A program made the position numbers and the translations under genes. DNA of 64,000 nt. Source: Acidobacteriota bacterium. Lineage in GTDB: Bacteria > Acidobacteriota > Terriglobia > Terriglobales > Acidobacteriaceae. Positions 27,565 through 36,069 of the stretch are shown here, piece by piece (position 1 is the stretch's first letter; each line of letters opens with the position of its first letter). Below the pieces are notes generated by a model. It was given only the letters and a program-made list of their open reading frames with translations. It was not told the origin of the DNA and searched no databases. The stretch lies in NCBI GenBank assembly GCA_021836865.1, contig JAKBHH010000002.1, forward strand, positions 31,784-95,783. The letters run 5' to 3'.

Positions 27565-29493
27565 ATGGGATTCAGTGACGTGAAAGTACACTACTATCAA
27601 TCCATGTCTCGCTTCCGCTGCCGGCGATTTCTGTTTTTTATTGCAGTGACTCCGACGGTATGCGTGCTCGCGTCAGTTGGCACTGCGCAGGTTGCCGATT
27701 CAACGATACAGGCCAAAGTAGAGGAACATTTTCTCGCTGCGCAGCAGGCGCAGCAGCAGGGCCGCCTCGACGTGGCGGCGCATGAATATCAGACCGTCCT
27801 GCATCTTCAACCGGAAATACCCGAGGTGTACGTAAACCTTGGGTTGGTCTACTACGCCCAAGGCAAATTCGAAGATTCTGCACGCGCGTTGGCAACAGCC
27901 GAAAAGTTGAAACCCGGCATGCACGGGGTGAACCTCTGGCTCGGAATCGATTTGGTGAGGCTCAACAGGCCTGCCCAGGGTGTCACTCTCCTGCGCGAGG
28001 CCGTTCGTCAGGACCCGAACGAAAAATTGGCGCAAAGCTGGCTGGGAACTGCGCTGTGGGACGATGGGCAGATGGATGCGGCTTTGAGTCAATTGCGAAA
28101 GGCTTCCTCGCAGTTTCCCGACGATCCCGATCTGCTTTTCGCTCTGGGCGAGGCATACGGCAAGGCCGCCAACCAGCAGTCGGAGCAGCTATTGGAAGAC
28201 TCCGCTGGAACAGCCATCTCTGACCGGATCTATGCGGGCTTGTACGCTGCCGAGCACGATTGGACCAAGGCTGAAGGGCATCTTCGCCGCGCCATCCTGC
28301 GCGATCCGCACTCGGTGGAAGCGCATCTCGATCTTGCCGAGGTATTTCTCGATCAAGCTCAACTGCCGGCCTCGTTAGAGCAGCTTGAGGTGGCGCGTCG
28401 CATGTCTCCAAATTCGGCAACCGTCCTGGCACGCTCCGGGGAGTTGCTGATTCTCTCAGGGCAGCTTCCAGAGGGGCTTTCCAGCATTGAGCAAGCGCTC
28501 AAATTTGACGAAAGTGAAGCTCTTGATGCACTGGGACTTCCTGTGGGAGACCACATCTCTGCCAACATGGCGAGCGCTGATCTTCTCGCCCTGTGTCATG
28601 CAGCGGAGGAGAAGCTGGAGGCGCTGCAGCCGTCAAACCTCGCAAGGGATGTCGCTTTGGCGGGATTGTATGCAAGATCAGGGGATGACGAAGCCGCTGC
28701 CCGTGCTTACAGGCGGATTGGACTGACCCCGCAAATCGAAAGGCAGACAAAAGATGTCTTTCGCCAGGCGATGGATGCGGTGCATCAGCACCGTTATGAA
28801 GCAGCCGAAGCCGCTTTAGTTCGCTGGTTGGCACTTCATCCTGGAGATCTATCCGCACGCTACGAATTGGTTATTGTGCGTCGTCAAATCTCCACGACGC
28901 AGATTGAAAGGCTCTATGCTGTTGCGCCAGACTCTTACCAGCTACATCAACTTCTCGGGCAGCTTTACGTTGCGCGCGAGGAGGACGACAAGGCGCTGGC
29001 GGAGTATCGCGCTGCAGCCGACGCCGCGCCTGACCTTCCCGATGTTCACTTCTGGCTTGGTCACCTCTATTGGAAACACGGCGATGCAGACCATGCTCTC
29101 GCCGAATTCACGCGGGAATTGCAATTGGATCCAGGTCATCCCGAAGCGAATGGCGAACTTGGCGCCATTCTTGTAGCCGAAGACCGAGCCGGAGAAGCAA
29201 TTCCGCATCTCGAGTCGGCAATCCGCAGCAAGCCGGATCTTTGGCCCGCCTATGCGCAACTGGGCAGGGCATACGCAATGGAGAAACACTACGCTCAGGC
29301 TGAAGCGGTCTTGAGGCGTGCCCTTGCCCACGATGCCGACGCCTCCACGCACTATCAGCTCGGGTTGGTCCTTCGCAGCGAGGGCAAGACCGCGGAGGCG
29401 GCTCAGGCATTCGCCAAAGTGGCCGCCATAAAGAACGAAAAGTTAGCGGGACCTTCCTCCAACGACGCCGCAAACGAGAGAGTCAAACGATGA
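27565..29493 (+). CDS. Exported TPR-repeat protein
   Basis: 642 residues. A signal peptide is present (CRRFLFFIAVTPTVCVLASV), starting either at ATG 27565 or ATG 27604. The mature protein is a chain of tetratricopeptide repeats: AQQQGRLDVAAHEYQTVLHL, PEVYVNLGLVYYAQGKFEDS, LDLAEVFLDQAQLPASLEQL, DVHFWLGHLYWKHGDADHAL and AYAQLGRAYAMEKHYAQAEA. Such proteins are scaffolds outside the cytoplasm; no catalytic motif is visible. The stop overlaps the next TPR gene by 4 nt (ATGA), so the pair is cotranslated. It follows the TonB receptor gene by 163 nt with a hairpin in between, an arrangement common in this phylum. Partner unknown. Confidence 0.85.
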   Translation: MGFSDVKVHYYQSMSRFRCRRFLFFIAVTPTVCVLASVGTAQVADSTIQAKVEEHFLAAQQAQQQGRLDVAAHEYQTVLHLQPEIPEVYVNLGLVYYAQGKFEDSARALATAEKLKPGMHGVNLWLGIDLVRLNRPAQGVTLLREAVRQDPNEKLAQSWLGTALWDDGQMDAALSQLRKASSQFPDDPDLLFALGEAYGKAANQQSEQLLEDSAGTAISDRIYAGLYAAEHDWTKAEGHLRRAILRDPHSVEAHLDLAEVFLDQAQLPASLEQLEVARRMSPNSATVLARSGELLILSGQLPEGLSSIEQALKFDESEALDALGLPVGDHISANMASADLLALCHAAEEKLEALQPSNLARDVALAGLYARSGDDEAAARAYRRIGLTPQIERQTKDVFRQAMDAVHQHRYEAAEAALVRWLALHPGDLSARYELVIVRRQISTTQIERLYAVAPDSYQLHQLLGQLYVAREEDDKALAEYRAAADAAPDLPDVHFWLGHLYWKHGDADHALAEFTRELQLDPGHPEANGELGAILVAEDRAGEAIPHLESAIRSKPDLWPAYAQLGRAYAMEKHYAQAEAVLRRALAHDADASTHYQLGLVLRSEGKTAEAAQAFAKVAAIKNEKLAGPSSNDAANERVKR

Positions 29494-31040
29494 TCCAGTA
29501 TCGAGCAGTCGCGTTTGCGTTTCATTTCATTGCCTGTGTCTCGTCGTTAAGCGCGCAATCTACAGCGATGGACGAGGGTGTGCAGCAGATTCGTGAAGGC
29601 CACTTCGATCAGGCACTGGTCAAGCTAGAGCAGGCGCATCGCATTGCACCGCAGAATGCCACAATTGAAAATCTTCTAGGAATCACCGAGACCAAGCTCG
29701 GTCATATCGAGAAAGCCGACAACCATTATCGCAACGCAATCCACCTTGAGCCCTCGCAGGCGGCGCCGCATAGGAATTTAGGGTTCAATCTTCTTAATCT
29801 GAAGGATTACGTCCACGCGGAATCTGAGTTACGCGAAGCATCCCGCCTGGATCCCAACGACGAGTTTGCCCATTTCTATCTTTTGCTGCTTGCGTTGGCC
29901 ACAAACAAGGATGCGGACGCGCTCGCGGAAGCATCTCGTGCAGGGAAGTTGGTCGACAACGATCCGGAGGCCGGTGCGAGACTGGTAGAAGCAGAGATTC
30001 GCACGGGACATGCAAACGAGGCCGCCGGCCGTATTGAGCAATTGGAAAATGCCAATCAGATTTCGCCGGAGCGGGAATATCAGATCGCGATTCTTCTCAG
30101 CCAGCATGCACTTTATGCTGAGTCTGTCCACTGCTTCCGACGAATTGCGTCGCTCAATCCAACATGGGAGAGCCGCTATAATCTGGCACTCGCGTTGTTG
30201 TATGACGGCCAGTCCCCCGAGGCCTCGACGCTCCTGACTGCGTTGCACAACGAGCGGCCTGCGAATGCCGATGTGCTCATGTTTCTTGGCTCGGCATTGG
30301 AGATGCAGCAAAAGATGCCTGCGGCGCTGGAAGCCTATCGCGCTGCCCTTGTGGCCGATCCATCCAACCCAGACAGAACGCTCGATTACACACGTTTGCT
30401 GATGGACATGGACCGCTACGACGAGGCAATTCAGGTTGTCCAGACCGGCCTCGGGGAAACCGCCTCGACGGTGCCACTGCAACTGCGGCTGGGCGCGATC
30501 GAAATGGTAAAAGGGAACTACGCCGCAGCGCGCGACGCGTTCCAATCGACACTCGAGATCGATCCGCAGCTCGATACCGCCTATGTTGGTCTTGCGCAGA
30601 CCTATGCTCGCCAGGCCAACGACCTTGAGGCCGTTCGCATCCTTGAAGCGGCGCGCAAAAGGCTGCCCGGTCACTATCTTTTGGAGTATTACTTTGGCTT
30701 GTTAGCCAGCCGCCTTGGTCGCGAGCAGGAGGCGATTCTCGCGCTCGAGAATGCAGCAAAGTTGCAGCCCAGCTCTCCTGAACCGTTCTTTGAGCTGGGT
30801 AAGGTTTATGCGTCGCAACAAGACTGGCCCAAGGCCCGCGACGCATTCATCCACGTCGTTGAGTTGAATCCGCAATTCGCTCCTGCCCACTACCAGTTGA
30901 GCCAGGTTTATGCGCGAATAGGGCTGCGTTCCAAAGCCGAAGATGAGGCGCACCTGACCCGCACTTTGGTTGAGGCGCAACGCGACCAAGCGATCAAAGA
31001 ACAACGTGAGCGCGGCGCAGGCTTCCAACCGCAGCCGTGA
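29490..31040 (+). CDS. Second exported TPR-repeat protein, coupled to the first
   Basis: 516 residues. It begins with a short signal peptide (VAFAFHFIACVSSLSAQ), then successive TPR units: GHFDQALVKLEQAHRIAPQN, LLGITETKLGHIEKADNHYR, RNLGFNLLNLKDYVHAESEL, AIEMVKGNYAAARDAFQSTL and FELGKVYASQQDWPKARDAF. The ATG overlaps the previous stop as ATGA, indicating translational coupling and probable stoichiometric partnership. No enzymatic signature is seen. Together with the upstream TonB receptor and CRTAC1-like gene it completes a set that recurs in Acidobacteriota genomes (from general knowledge); a surface or periplasmic assembly role is inferred. Confidence 0.85.
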   Translation: MIQYRAVAFAFHFIACVSSLSAQSTAMDEGVQQIREGHFDQALVKLEQAHRIAPQNATIENLLGITETKLGHIEKADNHYRNAIHLEPSQAAPHRNLGFNLLNLKDYVHAESELREASRLDPNDEFAHFYLLLLALATNKDADALAEASRAGKLVDNDPEAGARLVEAEIRTGHANEAAGRIEQLENANQISPEREYQIAILLSQHALYAESVHCFRRIASLNPTWESRYNLALALLYDGQSPEASTLLTALHNERPANADVLMFLGSALEMQQKMPAALEAYRAALVADPSNPDRTLDYTRLLMDMDRYDEAIQVVQTGLGETASTVPLQLRLGAIEMVKGNYAAARDAFQSTLEIDPQLDTAYVGLAQTYARQANDLEAVRILEAARKRLPGHYLLEYYFGLLASRLGREQEAILALENAAKLQPSSPEPFFELGKVYASQQDWPKARDAFIHVVELNPQFAPAHYQLSQVYARIGLRSKAEDEAHLTRTLVEAQRDQAIKEQRERGAGFQPQP

Positions 31041-31198
31041 CAGTTGAGGGCATCTTTGCGTGTGTTGATGTAGAACGACGGCCGGCTCCCCGGTGCAGCG
31101 GACAGAGTTCGACGAACTCGGATCGACTCGCAGGATGACCAGTCCAGTTATGGTGCCGCAGAGAATCCAGCGGTGCCCGCCCCTTGAGGGGTTTGAAG

Positions 31199-31564
31199 TC
31201 ATTGCCCACAGCTCCTTTTCGCCTCCAGCAGATGGCGGACGTTCAAGATGGTCGCCTCATCCGGGGCTGGTGCCCGACGCAGATCGACACCGGCAAAGCG
31301 CCGCAGCGCGGGCGACTCATGCAGCGCATCTTCAACTACCGGATCAGGAATCGCGAGCGATTGCTGCCACAAGCAGGCGCGCAGCACGATCTCAAGTCCT
31401 GCTGGCTTGCGGCCGACTTCGCCCTTCGAATAATGCCCCGCAACCAGGGCGAGCAAGTCGGCCCGCGGCATGACCGCGTTCATCACTTGCAGAAACTGCT
31501 CGCGCCGTATCTTCTTTGAGTTGCGTAAGGACTCTGTTTGCTGGGCCAGCTTAAGCTGCCGCAT
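31199..31564 (-). mobile_element. IS5-family transposase, truncated N-terminal fragment
   Basis: ATG 31564 on the minus strand gives 121 residues: MRQLKLAQQTES, RREQFLQVMNAVMP, LLALVAGHYSKGEVGRKPAG, PDPVVEDALHESPALRRFAG and DEATILNVRHLLEA. This is the N-terminal region of IS5-type transposases (DUF772-like), which are normally over 300 residues. The frame stops at 31199 before any DDE catalytic residue, and no second piece lies beyond. Terminal inverted repeats are not evident. It is an inactive relic at the end of the TPR operon. Confidence 0.82.
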
Positions 31565-31734
31565 CCGTGTCGATCTCTTCGGCCGGGCGCATTCATATGC
31601 CGCACCGGGTTGGCCGGCCGAGCCGATGCCAGGTGCGACAACGGTCTTTGCCTCGCGGGCAGCAGGTGCCTGGCCGTGGCGGCAGTTGCGCCGGCGCGCC
31701 GTCCATTCTTGTGGAAAGGATGAGGGCTCTTCCG

Positions 31735-32595
31735 CTAGTGCACAGGCTCTGCCGAGCCTACCTGGCTTGCGGTTGCAGTGTAGAGATGGCAGTTGTCGGT
31801 CGTTTCCTTGAAGCGGAAGTAGGGGTGAATGAAAAGCATCGCGCGCGCGTCGCCTGAGCCTTCCGCCAGGTCGGTCAGCCACACGCCGTCTGCCTGCCGC
31901 TGGTTGTGAATATGCACCCAGAATCCCTTGTGCAGGTTGGCCAGCAAGCCGCCCCCAATTTTCAGATCCTGTACCGATTTGATATTCAGGTCAATCAACT
32001 CGCCGCTCGCCTCATCGACAGACATCGTTCCCTGCATCACCTGCGCAAAGCGCTGATTCATATTTCTGGCCTGGAAGTGAGGATTTGGAACGACGTCGTA
32101 AAACAGTACGCTGCGGCCGTTCACCTCGCCGCGGTGGCCGTGGGTCAGCATCATGGCTTCCAGCATGTCTTCCACCTGCTGGTCCTGCTTGTCCGTTTCT
32201 TTCTTCGCGTTGGCCTCATTGCTGTATTTCAGCGTCTCTTTCATCACCTTCGCATCTTCTTTGCGCACCTGCTCGCCAGACAGATCCGCGCCGTTCTTTG
32301 AGAGCGTTCGCTGAATCGCAACTCCGTTCACATAAAACTGGTCGTCGACCTCGAGCGTTCTGTGCTTCACGTTGCCCTTGCTGTCGGTCTCGATTGCTTC
32401 GTCGGTCACGCGGCACTCGTAGCGCTCCTGCTCGGCCGCCAGCTTTTTCTCATTCGCCAGTGCGCGCTGCATCAGTTCCGCGGTATCCGGAAGAGGCGCG
32501 TTATGAGCGCCTGCCGAGCTTTGTGCGTGCCCCGCCACAGGTGTGATCAGACAAATTGTGAGGGAAAGTAAAAGTGCAGGAAGCGCAAGGCGCAC
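31735..32595 (-). CDS. Exported protein of unknown function
   Basis: The open frame extends to 32706, but GTG 32595 follows aggagg at 9 nt and begins the signal peptide (VRLALPALLLSLTICL, cleavage after GHAQ); 286 residues. The mature part starts with an acidic helical region (LMQRALANEKKLAAEQERYE) and then a beta-rich domain with repeated strands (EVDDQFYVNGVAIQRTL, GRSVLFYDVVPNPHFQAR, KGFWVHIHNQRQADGVWLTD). Its size and strand pattern resemble lipoprotein-carrier (LolA/LolB-like) beta folds, but I cannot confirm this. It stands between an IS5 relic and a small unknown gene, both on the same strand. Function unknown. Confidence 0.72.
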   Translation of the reverse strand: MRLALPALLLSLTICLITPVAGHAQSSAGAHNAPLPDTAELMQRALANEKKLAAEQERYECRVTDEAIETDSKGNVKHRTLEVDDQFYVNGVAIQRTLSKNGADLSGEQVRKEDAKVMKETLKYSNEANAKKETDKQDQQVEDMLEAMMLTHGHRGEVNGRSVLFYDVVPNPHFQARNMNQRFAQVMQGTMSVDEASGELIDLNIKSVQDLKIGGGLLANLHKGFWVHIHNQRQADGVWLTDLAEGSGDARAMLFIHPYFRFKETTDNCHLYTATASQVGSAEPVH

Positions 32596-32711
32596 AGGCA
32601 CAAACCTCCTCTGTGTCTCTACGCGTTGGACGGCAAGCCGGTTCCGCGGGTTGCAGGCGGGGCGGTTCCCATCATCCTTGCCAGGGCCGTGATCACGATC
32701 ACCCAAGGTTG

Positions 32712-33089
32712 CTACACGCCTACGGGCAACAACGGCATTCCGCCCTGCGCTCGGGCCTCCGATACCACGGCATCCAGATGCGCCAGCACTTCTTCCACGG
32801 TCATCGTGTAGATCTCGCGCTGGGCATCATAGCCTTCCTCGACCAATTGCTTCAGGTAGCGGCCGGCAATCTGTGCGGCCAGATGGTCCGTAATCACCTT
32901 GCCGGTGCGCCGCTTCTGTTCCACCCAGGCATCGCACGGCAGGGCGATCCACATGGGCCGGCCGTTCACCTCAAGGCGCACGTCCACTGCATCGGCATGG
33001 CGGGTGGCGATGGCCACCATGGTGGCCTTCCAACGGCAATGCAGATCCTCGCCGGTCCAGCGGTCGGTTACGTGAAAGTCTTCGTACAT
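32712..33089 (-). CDS. Conserved-looking small cytoplasmic protein, unknown function
   Basis: 125 residues, no signal peptide or membrane span. It begins MYEDFHVTDRWTGEDLHCRW, has a central hydrophobic beta region (ATMVAIATRHADAVDVRLEV, GRPMWIALPCDAWVEQ), and ends with amphipathic helices (LAAQIAGRYLKQLVEEGYDA, TVEEVLAHLDAVVSEAR). Codon usage matches the surroundings. It is 116 nt upstream of the exported protein on the same strand and divergent from the 62-residue gene at 33294. No family recognised. Confidence 0.6.
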   Translation of the reverse strand: MYEDFHVTDRWTGEDLHCRWKATMVAIATRHADAVDVRLEVNGRPMWIALPCDAWVEQKRRTGKVITDHLAAQIAGRYLKQLVEEGYDAQREIYTMTVEEVLAHLDAVVSEARAQGGMPLLPVGV

Positions 33090-33293
33090 GCCTTTAGCCT
33101 ATCGCTCCCCGGCGGCCAGAGCAAGCCAGCCAGGGTGAAATGCCCAAAGCATTCTGCCGCGCGCCGCGATTCGCCCGCCTGCAACGTCCTTGAGCCGTCC
33201 GTCGAAGCCGCCCATCGAATGATCCGTTTCCATACAAGCCATTGCCAGTGCCGCGTACAGGACGATAAGGCTAGAGGAGGCAGTCTGATCCGC

Positions 33294-33482
33294 GTGCAGA
33301 TATCCATCGAGGTTACGGAGGAGATGAGGCTGGCGGCTGAAAGTCGGGGCCTCCCCCTGGTCGACTATGTGGAAATGCTGATGGCGCGCGGGCGCCAGGC
33401 AATCGAGGAGGCGCCGGCGGTTTCCAGCGCAATCGAGCGAATCCGGGCTCTGCGGGCCGGTACGACCAGCCCTCGAACCTGA
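33294..33482 (+). CDS. Small 62-residue protein, possibly antitoxin- or ribbon-helix-helix-like
   Basis: GTG 33294 lies 13 nt after gaggagg; a CTG at 33285 is nearer but unusual, so the start is uncertain. The product opens with a beta strand (VQISIEVTEEMRLAAESRGL) followed by two helices (PLVDYVEMLMARGRQAIEE and SAIERIRALRAG). Strand-helix-helix with this length recalls ribbon-helix-helix DNA-binding antitoxins, but no toxin gene adjoins. Function not assigned. Confidence 0.45.
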   Translation: MQISIEVTEEMRLAAESRGLPLVDYVEMLMARGRQAIEEAPAVSSAIERIRALRAGTTSPRT

Positions 33483-33631
33483 GCCCGCAACTCCGGCAGG
33501 GTAGATTGCAGGTTGAATATGCGCGCGATGACCTACCTATTTCACTTGGTACACTCCCTCAAAGGGCTTAACCCGCCGGGTGGGCGGATCCCATGACGAA
33601 ACACAGAGTGAAGAATAGGGAGTGAAGAGGG

Positions 33632-33988
33632 ATGAACCGCATCAATGCGATTGAGTTTGCCCGTGATTGGGAAGCTGCCTGGAACAATCGAGACGTGGAA
33701 GCGGTATTGAAGCACTTCCATGAAGACGCCGCCTTCACCTCACCGGTCGCAAAGCAGATAGGGCTTGCCCAGGATGGCATTGTGAACGGGAAAGATGCGC
33801 TGCGGCGCTACTGGACAGCGGGATTGGCGCTGAATGCGGGCCTTCGCTTCCAAGTGACTGCGGTCTATCAAGGGGTGAACACGCTCGTCATTACCTTCAA
33901 AAATGAGCAAGGAATAGAGCGGGCAGAGGTCCTCACCTTTAGACAAGGCCTTGTGGTTGAGGGGCACGGCGCGTCTGCGGTTGGCTGA
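33632..33988 (+). CDS. SnoaL-like / NTF2-fold protein
   Basis: 118 residues, cytoplasmic. The N-terminal helix FARDWEAAWNNRDVEAVLKH followed by FHEDAAFTSPVAKQIGLA and KDALRRYWTAGL is the standard opening of the NTF2-like/SnoaL fold, a cone that binds small hydrophobic ligands or acts as a ketosteroid-isomerase-type enzyme. The later strands (LRFQVTAVYQGVNTLVITFK, RAEVLTFRQGLVVEGHG) complete the sheet. ATG 33632 follows aggga. It stands alone; substrate unknown. Confidence 0.78.
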   Translation: MNRINAIEFARDWEAAWNNRDVEAVLKHFHEDAAFTSPVAKQIGLAQDGIVNGKDALRRYWTAGLALNAGLRFQVTAVYQGVNTLVITFKNEQGIERAEVLTFRQGLVVEGHGASAVG

Positions 33989-34147
33989 ACCAGGTTCGAT
34001 CCTTTCCGCCCTGACGTGCTGTCCCCGCCACCGCGGGTGGACGCTCGTCTTGAGGCGCTGTTAGACTAATAAAGATGCAGTGGCTGTGCCCCCAACCTGT
34101 ACGGACCCGCCTGCAAGTTCATTGATTCAGAAGGAAAACGAGACCCC

Positions 34148-34855
34148 GTGGATACTCAAACCCGTCATGCCCTCAAGGGCGATAAATTTGCCGAAGCAAC
34201 CAAGACCGGCGTCAGCTGGGTTAGTGGTCATCGCGAGGGCGTGGTGCGCTGGGTCGTAAGCGCTGTTGTGGTTCTGGTGCTGGCAGCCGGTCTGCTGATT
34301 TTCTGGAATGTTCGTTCATCGGCTGCGGACTCGGCGCTCGGAGCGGCACTTGATACCTACACGTCTCCGCTTGCCATTCCCGGAGCACCCCCGCAAAAGG
34401 GCGTCTACGCCACGGCCAATGAGCGCGCAAAGGCTTCCAATCAGCAGTTTGTTTCGATCGCGCAGCAATATGGCTGGATGCCGCAAGGCGTACGGGCGCA
34501 TTACTTCGCCGGTGTTACCTATGCTGACCTGGGCCAGACCAGCCAGGCAGAGACCGAGTTGAAATCCGCTGCAGACTCCTGGAATCGCAACCTGGCCAAC
34601 CTTGCAAGGCTGGCCCTTGCCGGACTGTACCACCAGACCGGGCGCGACAACGAGGCGATTACTCTGTACAACGAGCTTGCGACCAAGCCTTCGGTTACCG
34701 TCCCCGCCACTGTGGCGCAGCTCGATCTCGCCGATCTTTACGCGGCCGCCGGGAAAAGAGATCAGGCGCGCGCTCTTTGGGCGAAGGTTAAGGATGCCGA
34801 CAAGGACGGAATGGCAGGATCCATTGCAGCGCAAAAGCTTGCTGCCGGGCAGTAG
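34148..34855 (+). CDS. Single-span TPR protein, YfgM/tetratricopeptide-like
   Basis: 235 residues from GTG 34148. A cytoplasmic N terminus is followed by one membrane span at about 36-58 (WVVSAVVVLVLAAGLLIFW), then a periplasmic domain with TPR-like pairs: AHYFAGVTYADLGQTSQAET, LARLALAGLYHQTGRDNEAI and QLDLADLYAAAGKRDQARAL. This matches the YfgM/BamD-like tetratricopeptide layout, where such proteins associate with the secretion translocon and periplasmic chaperones. It precedes an ECF sigma gene by 85 nt. Role inferred from fold only. Confidence 0.75.
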   Translation: MDTQTRHALKGDKFAEATKTGVSWVSGHREGVVRWVVSAVVVLVLAAGLLIFWNVRSSAADSALGAALDTYTSPLAIPGAPPQKGVYATANERAKASNQQFVSIAQQYGWMPQGVRAHYFAGVTYADLGQTSQAETELKSAADSWNRNLANLARLALAGLYHQTGRDNEAITLYNELATKPSVTVPATVAQLDLADLYAAAGKRDQARALWAKVKDADKDGMAGSIAAQKLAAGQ

Positions 34856-34940
34856 CGCGGAAGCTCCGCGGATGGGAGCGCCGGGCAGCTCGCAGTTGCG
34901 TAGATGAGCACTTGCGGCTGCGGCTGCGTCCAGTCCGTTT

Positions 34941-35534
34941 ATGAGCGCAGGTTCAGCAGCCCTCGCAGGATGGATGGAGATCGCTCCAATCGCCATGCAT
35001 GATCACGCGCGCCAGCACGCCGACGAGAGTGCGCTGGCAGCCCTCGTAGACGAGTATGCCTCAATGCTTTACCGGGTGGCTTACTCCGTGCTGCGTAACG
35101 CCGCCGATGCTGAAGATGCGGTGCAGGAAGCGTTTTTGCGTGTCCTTCGCCATCGCGCCACGCTTCACGAGGTGCGCGATCAGCGCGTCTGGCTCATCCG
35201 CATTGTCTGGAACATCGTGCTGGACCGCAAGCGCCGCGCCAAGACCCGGCCGGAAACCGACGACATTGCCGAACTCGGGCGCGTTTTGCCTGCCTACGGA
35301 CTCAACGCCGAAGAGCGAGCCGCCGCCGCGCAGCACCACGCCGGTATGCTGGCGCTGGTGGAAAAGCTGCCCGCCAAAGAGCGCGAGGTTCTGGTTCTGT
35401 CGGCGTTTGAAGAGCTTTCCAGCGTGGAAATTGCTGATGTGCTCGGCATCACCGAGTCCAGTGTCCGGTCCCGGCTATTTCGCGCGCGCAACCTGATGGC
35501 CGACCTGCTCCAGCATCCAAGGAGTCTGAGATGA
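34941..35534 (+). CDS. ECF-type RNA polymerase sigma factor
   Basis: Up to 197 residues; ATG 34941 is the furthest start, and ATG 34974 is also possible, since neither has a strong ribosome-binding site. Region 2 is seen in LVDEYASMLYRVAYSVLRNA, ADAEDAVQEAFLRVLRH and VWLIRIVWNIVLDRKRR. Region 4 is LPAKEREVLVLSAFEELSSV followed by EIADVLGITESSVRSRLFRA. It directs RNA polymerase to a stress or envelope regulon. Its stop overlaps by 4 nt (ATGA) the next gene, a single-span membrane protein likely to be its regulator. Confidence 0.88.
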   Translation: MSAGSAALAGWMEIAPIAMHDHARQHADESALAALVDEYASMLYRVAYSVLRNAADAEDAVQEAFLRVLRHRATLHEVRDQRVWLIRIVWNIVLDRKRRAKTRPETDDIAELGRVLPAYGLNAEERAAAAQHHAGMLALVEKLPAKEREVLVLSAFEELSSVEIADVLGITESSVRSRLFRARNLMADLLQHPRSLR

Positions 35535-36046
35535 AGTCCCCTGCACAGGACGGTCTTCCCGCGGGCAACCTCGGCGTTGCCGATGCGGAAGCAGCACTGC
35601 GTTGCATCGCCGGCCTGCCCGCCCCAGCGGGTCTTGAGGTGCGCATCAAATCAGCGCTCGAGGTTGCGCCACATGCTGGCAGAGTCCTTTCCTGGCCGGC
35701 CGTCGCGTTCTCTCCGAACTGGGCTTCACGTCCTCTATTGCGCGGCGCGGCGGCGGCAGCCATTGTCCTGGTGGTGGCGGGCGGCGGATGGGGCATTTTT
35801 AGAAAGGCGCAGCCGGTCAGAACGCCTTCGGCGGTCGTGATGCCGCCCAGGCTTGCCGCTCCCGGAGGTTTTTCCTCCGCAGGCGCGATGCGCACCCCGC
35901 AGACGCTGACGGCACCAATCGTCAGCCAGCCTGTGGTGGCAGGCGCAAACCTGCTTGGGACGCCGAAGTCTTTGCAGCAGGCGAGAAAAAAGGCCTTGTC
36001 CCGGCAGAAGATCCAGAGCGGCGAAAACACCAGGCACAGGGACTGA
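35531..36046 (+). CDS. Single-span membrane protein, candidate anti-sigma factor
   Basis: 171 residues, translationally coupled to the ECF sigma gene. The first 70 residues are cytoplasmic (DAEAALRCIAGLPAPAGLEV), one membrane span follows at about 73-92 (RGAAAAAIVLVVAGGGWGIF), and the rest is a proline- and alanine-rich periplasmic tail. Position and topology are those of an anti-sigma factor, but the zinc-binding His-x3-Cys-x2-Cys motif of the common class is absent, and no domain is recognisable. The assignment rests on gene arrangement. Confidence 0.6.
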   Translation: MKSPAQDGLPAGNLGVADAEAALRCIAGLPAPAGLEVRIKSALEVAPHAGRVLSWPAVAFSPNWASRPLLRGAAAAAIVLVVAGGGWGIFRKAQPVRTPSAVVMPPRLAAPGGFSSAGAMRTPQTLTAPIVSQPVVAGANLLGTPKSLQQARKKALSRQKIQSGENTRHRD

Positions 36047-36069
36047 GATTGCACCGCAGCCCGCGCAGA

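Noticed and set aside
31199..31882. 227-residue version of the IS5 fragment
   Set aside because: The 106 residues before the ATG at 31564 do not resemble transposase and overlap the end of the neighbouring gene; the shorter frame is kept.
34856..34870. Six-bp hairpin (cgcgga / tccgcg) after the YfgM-like gene
   Set aside because: Short stem, no T-tract and in a GC-rich background where such pairs arise by chance.
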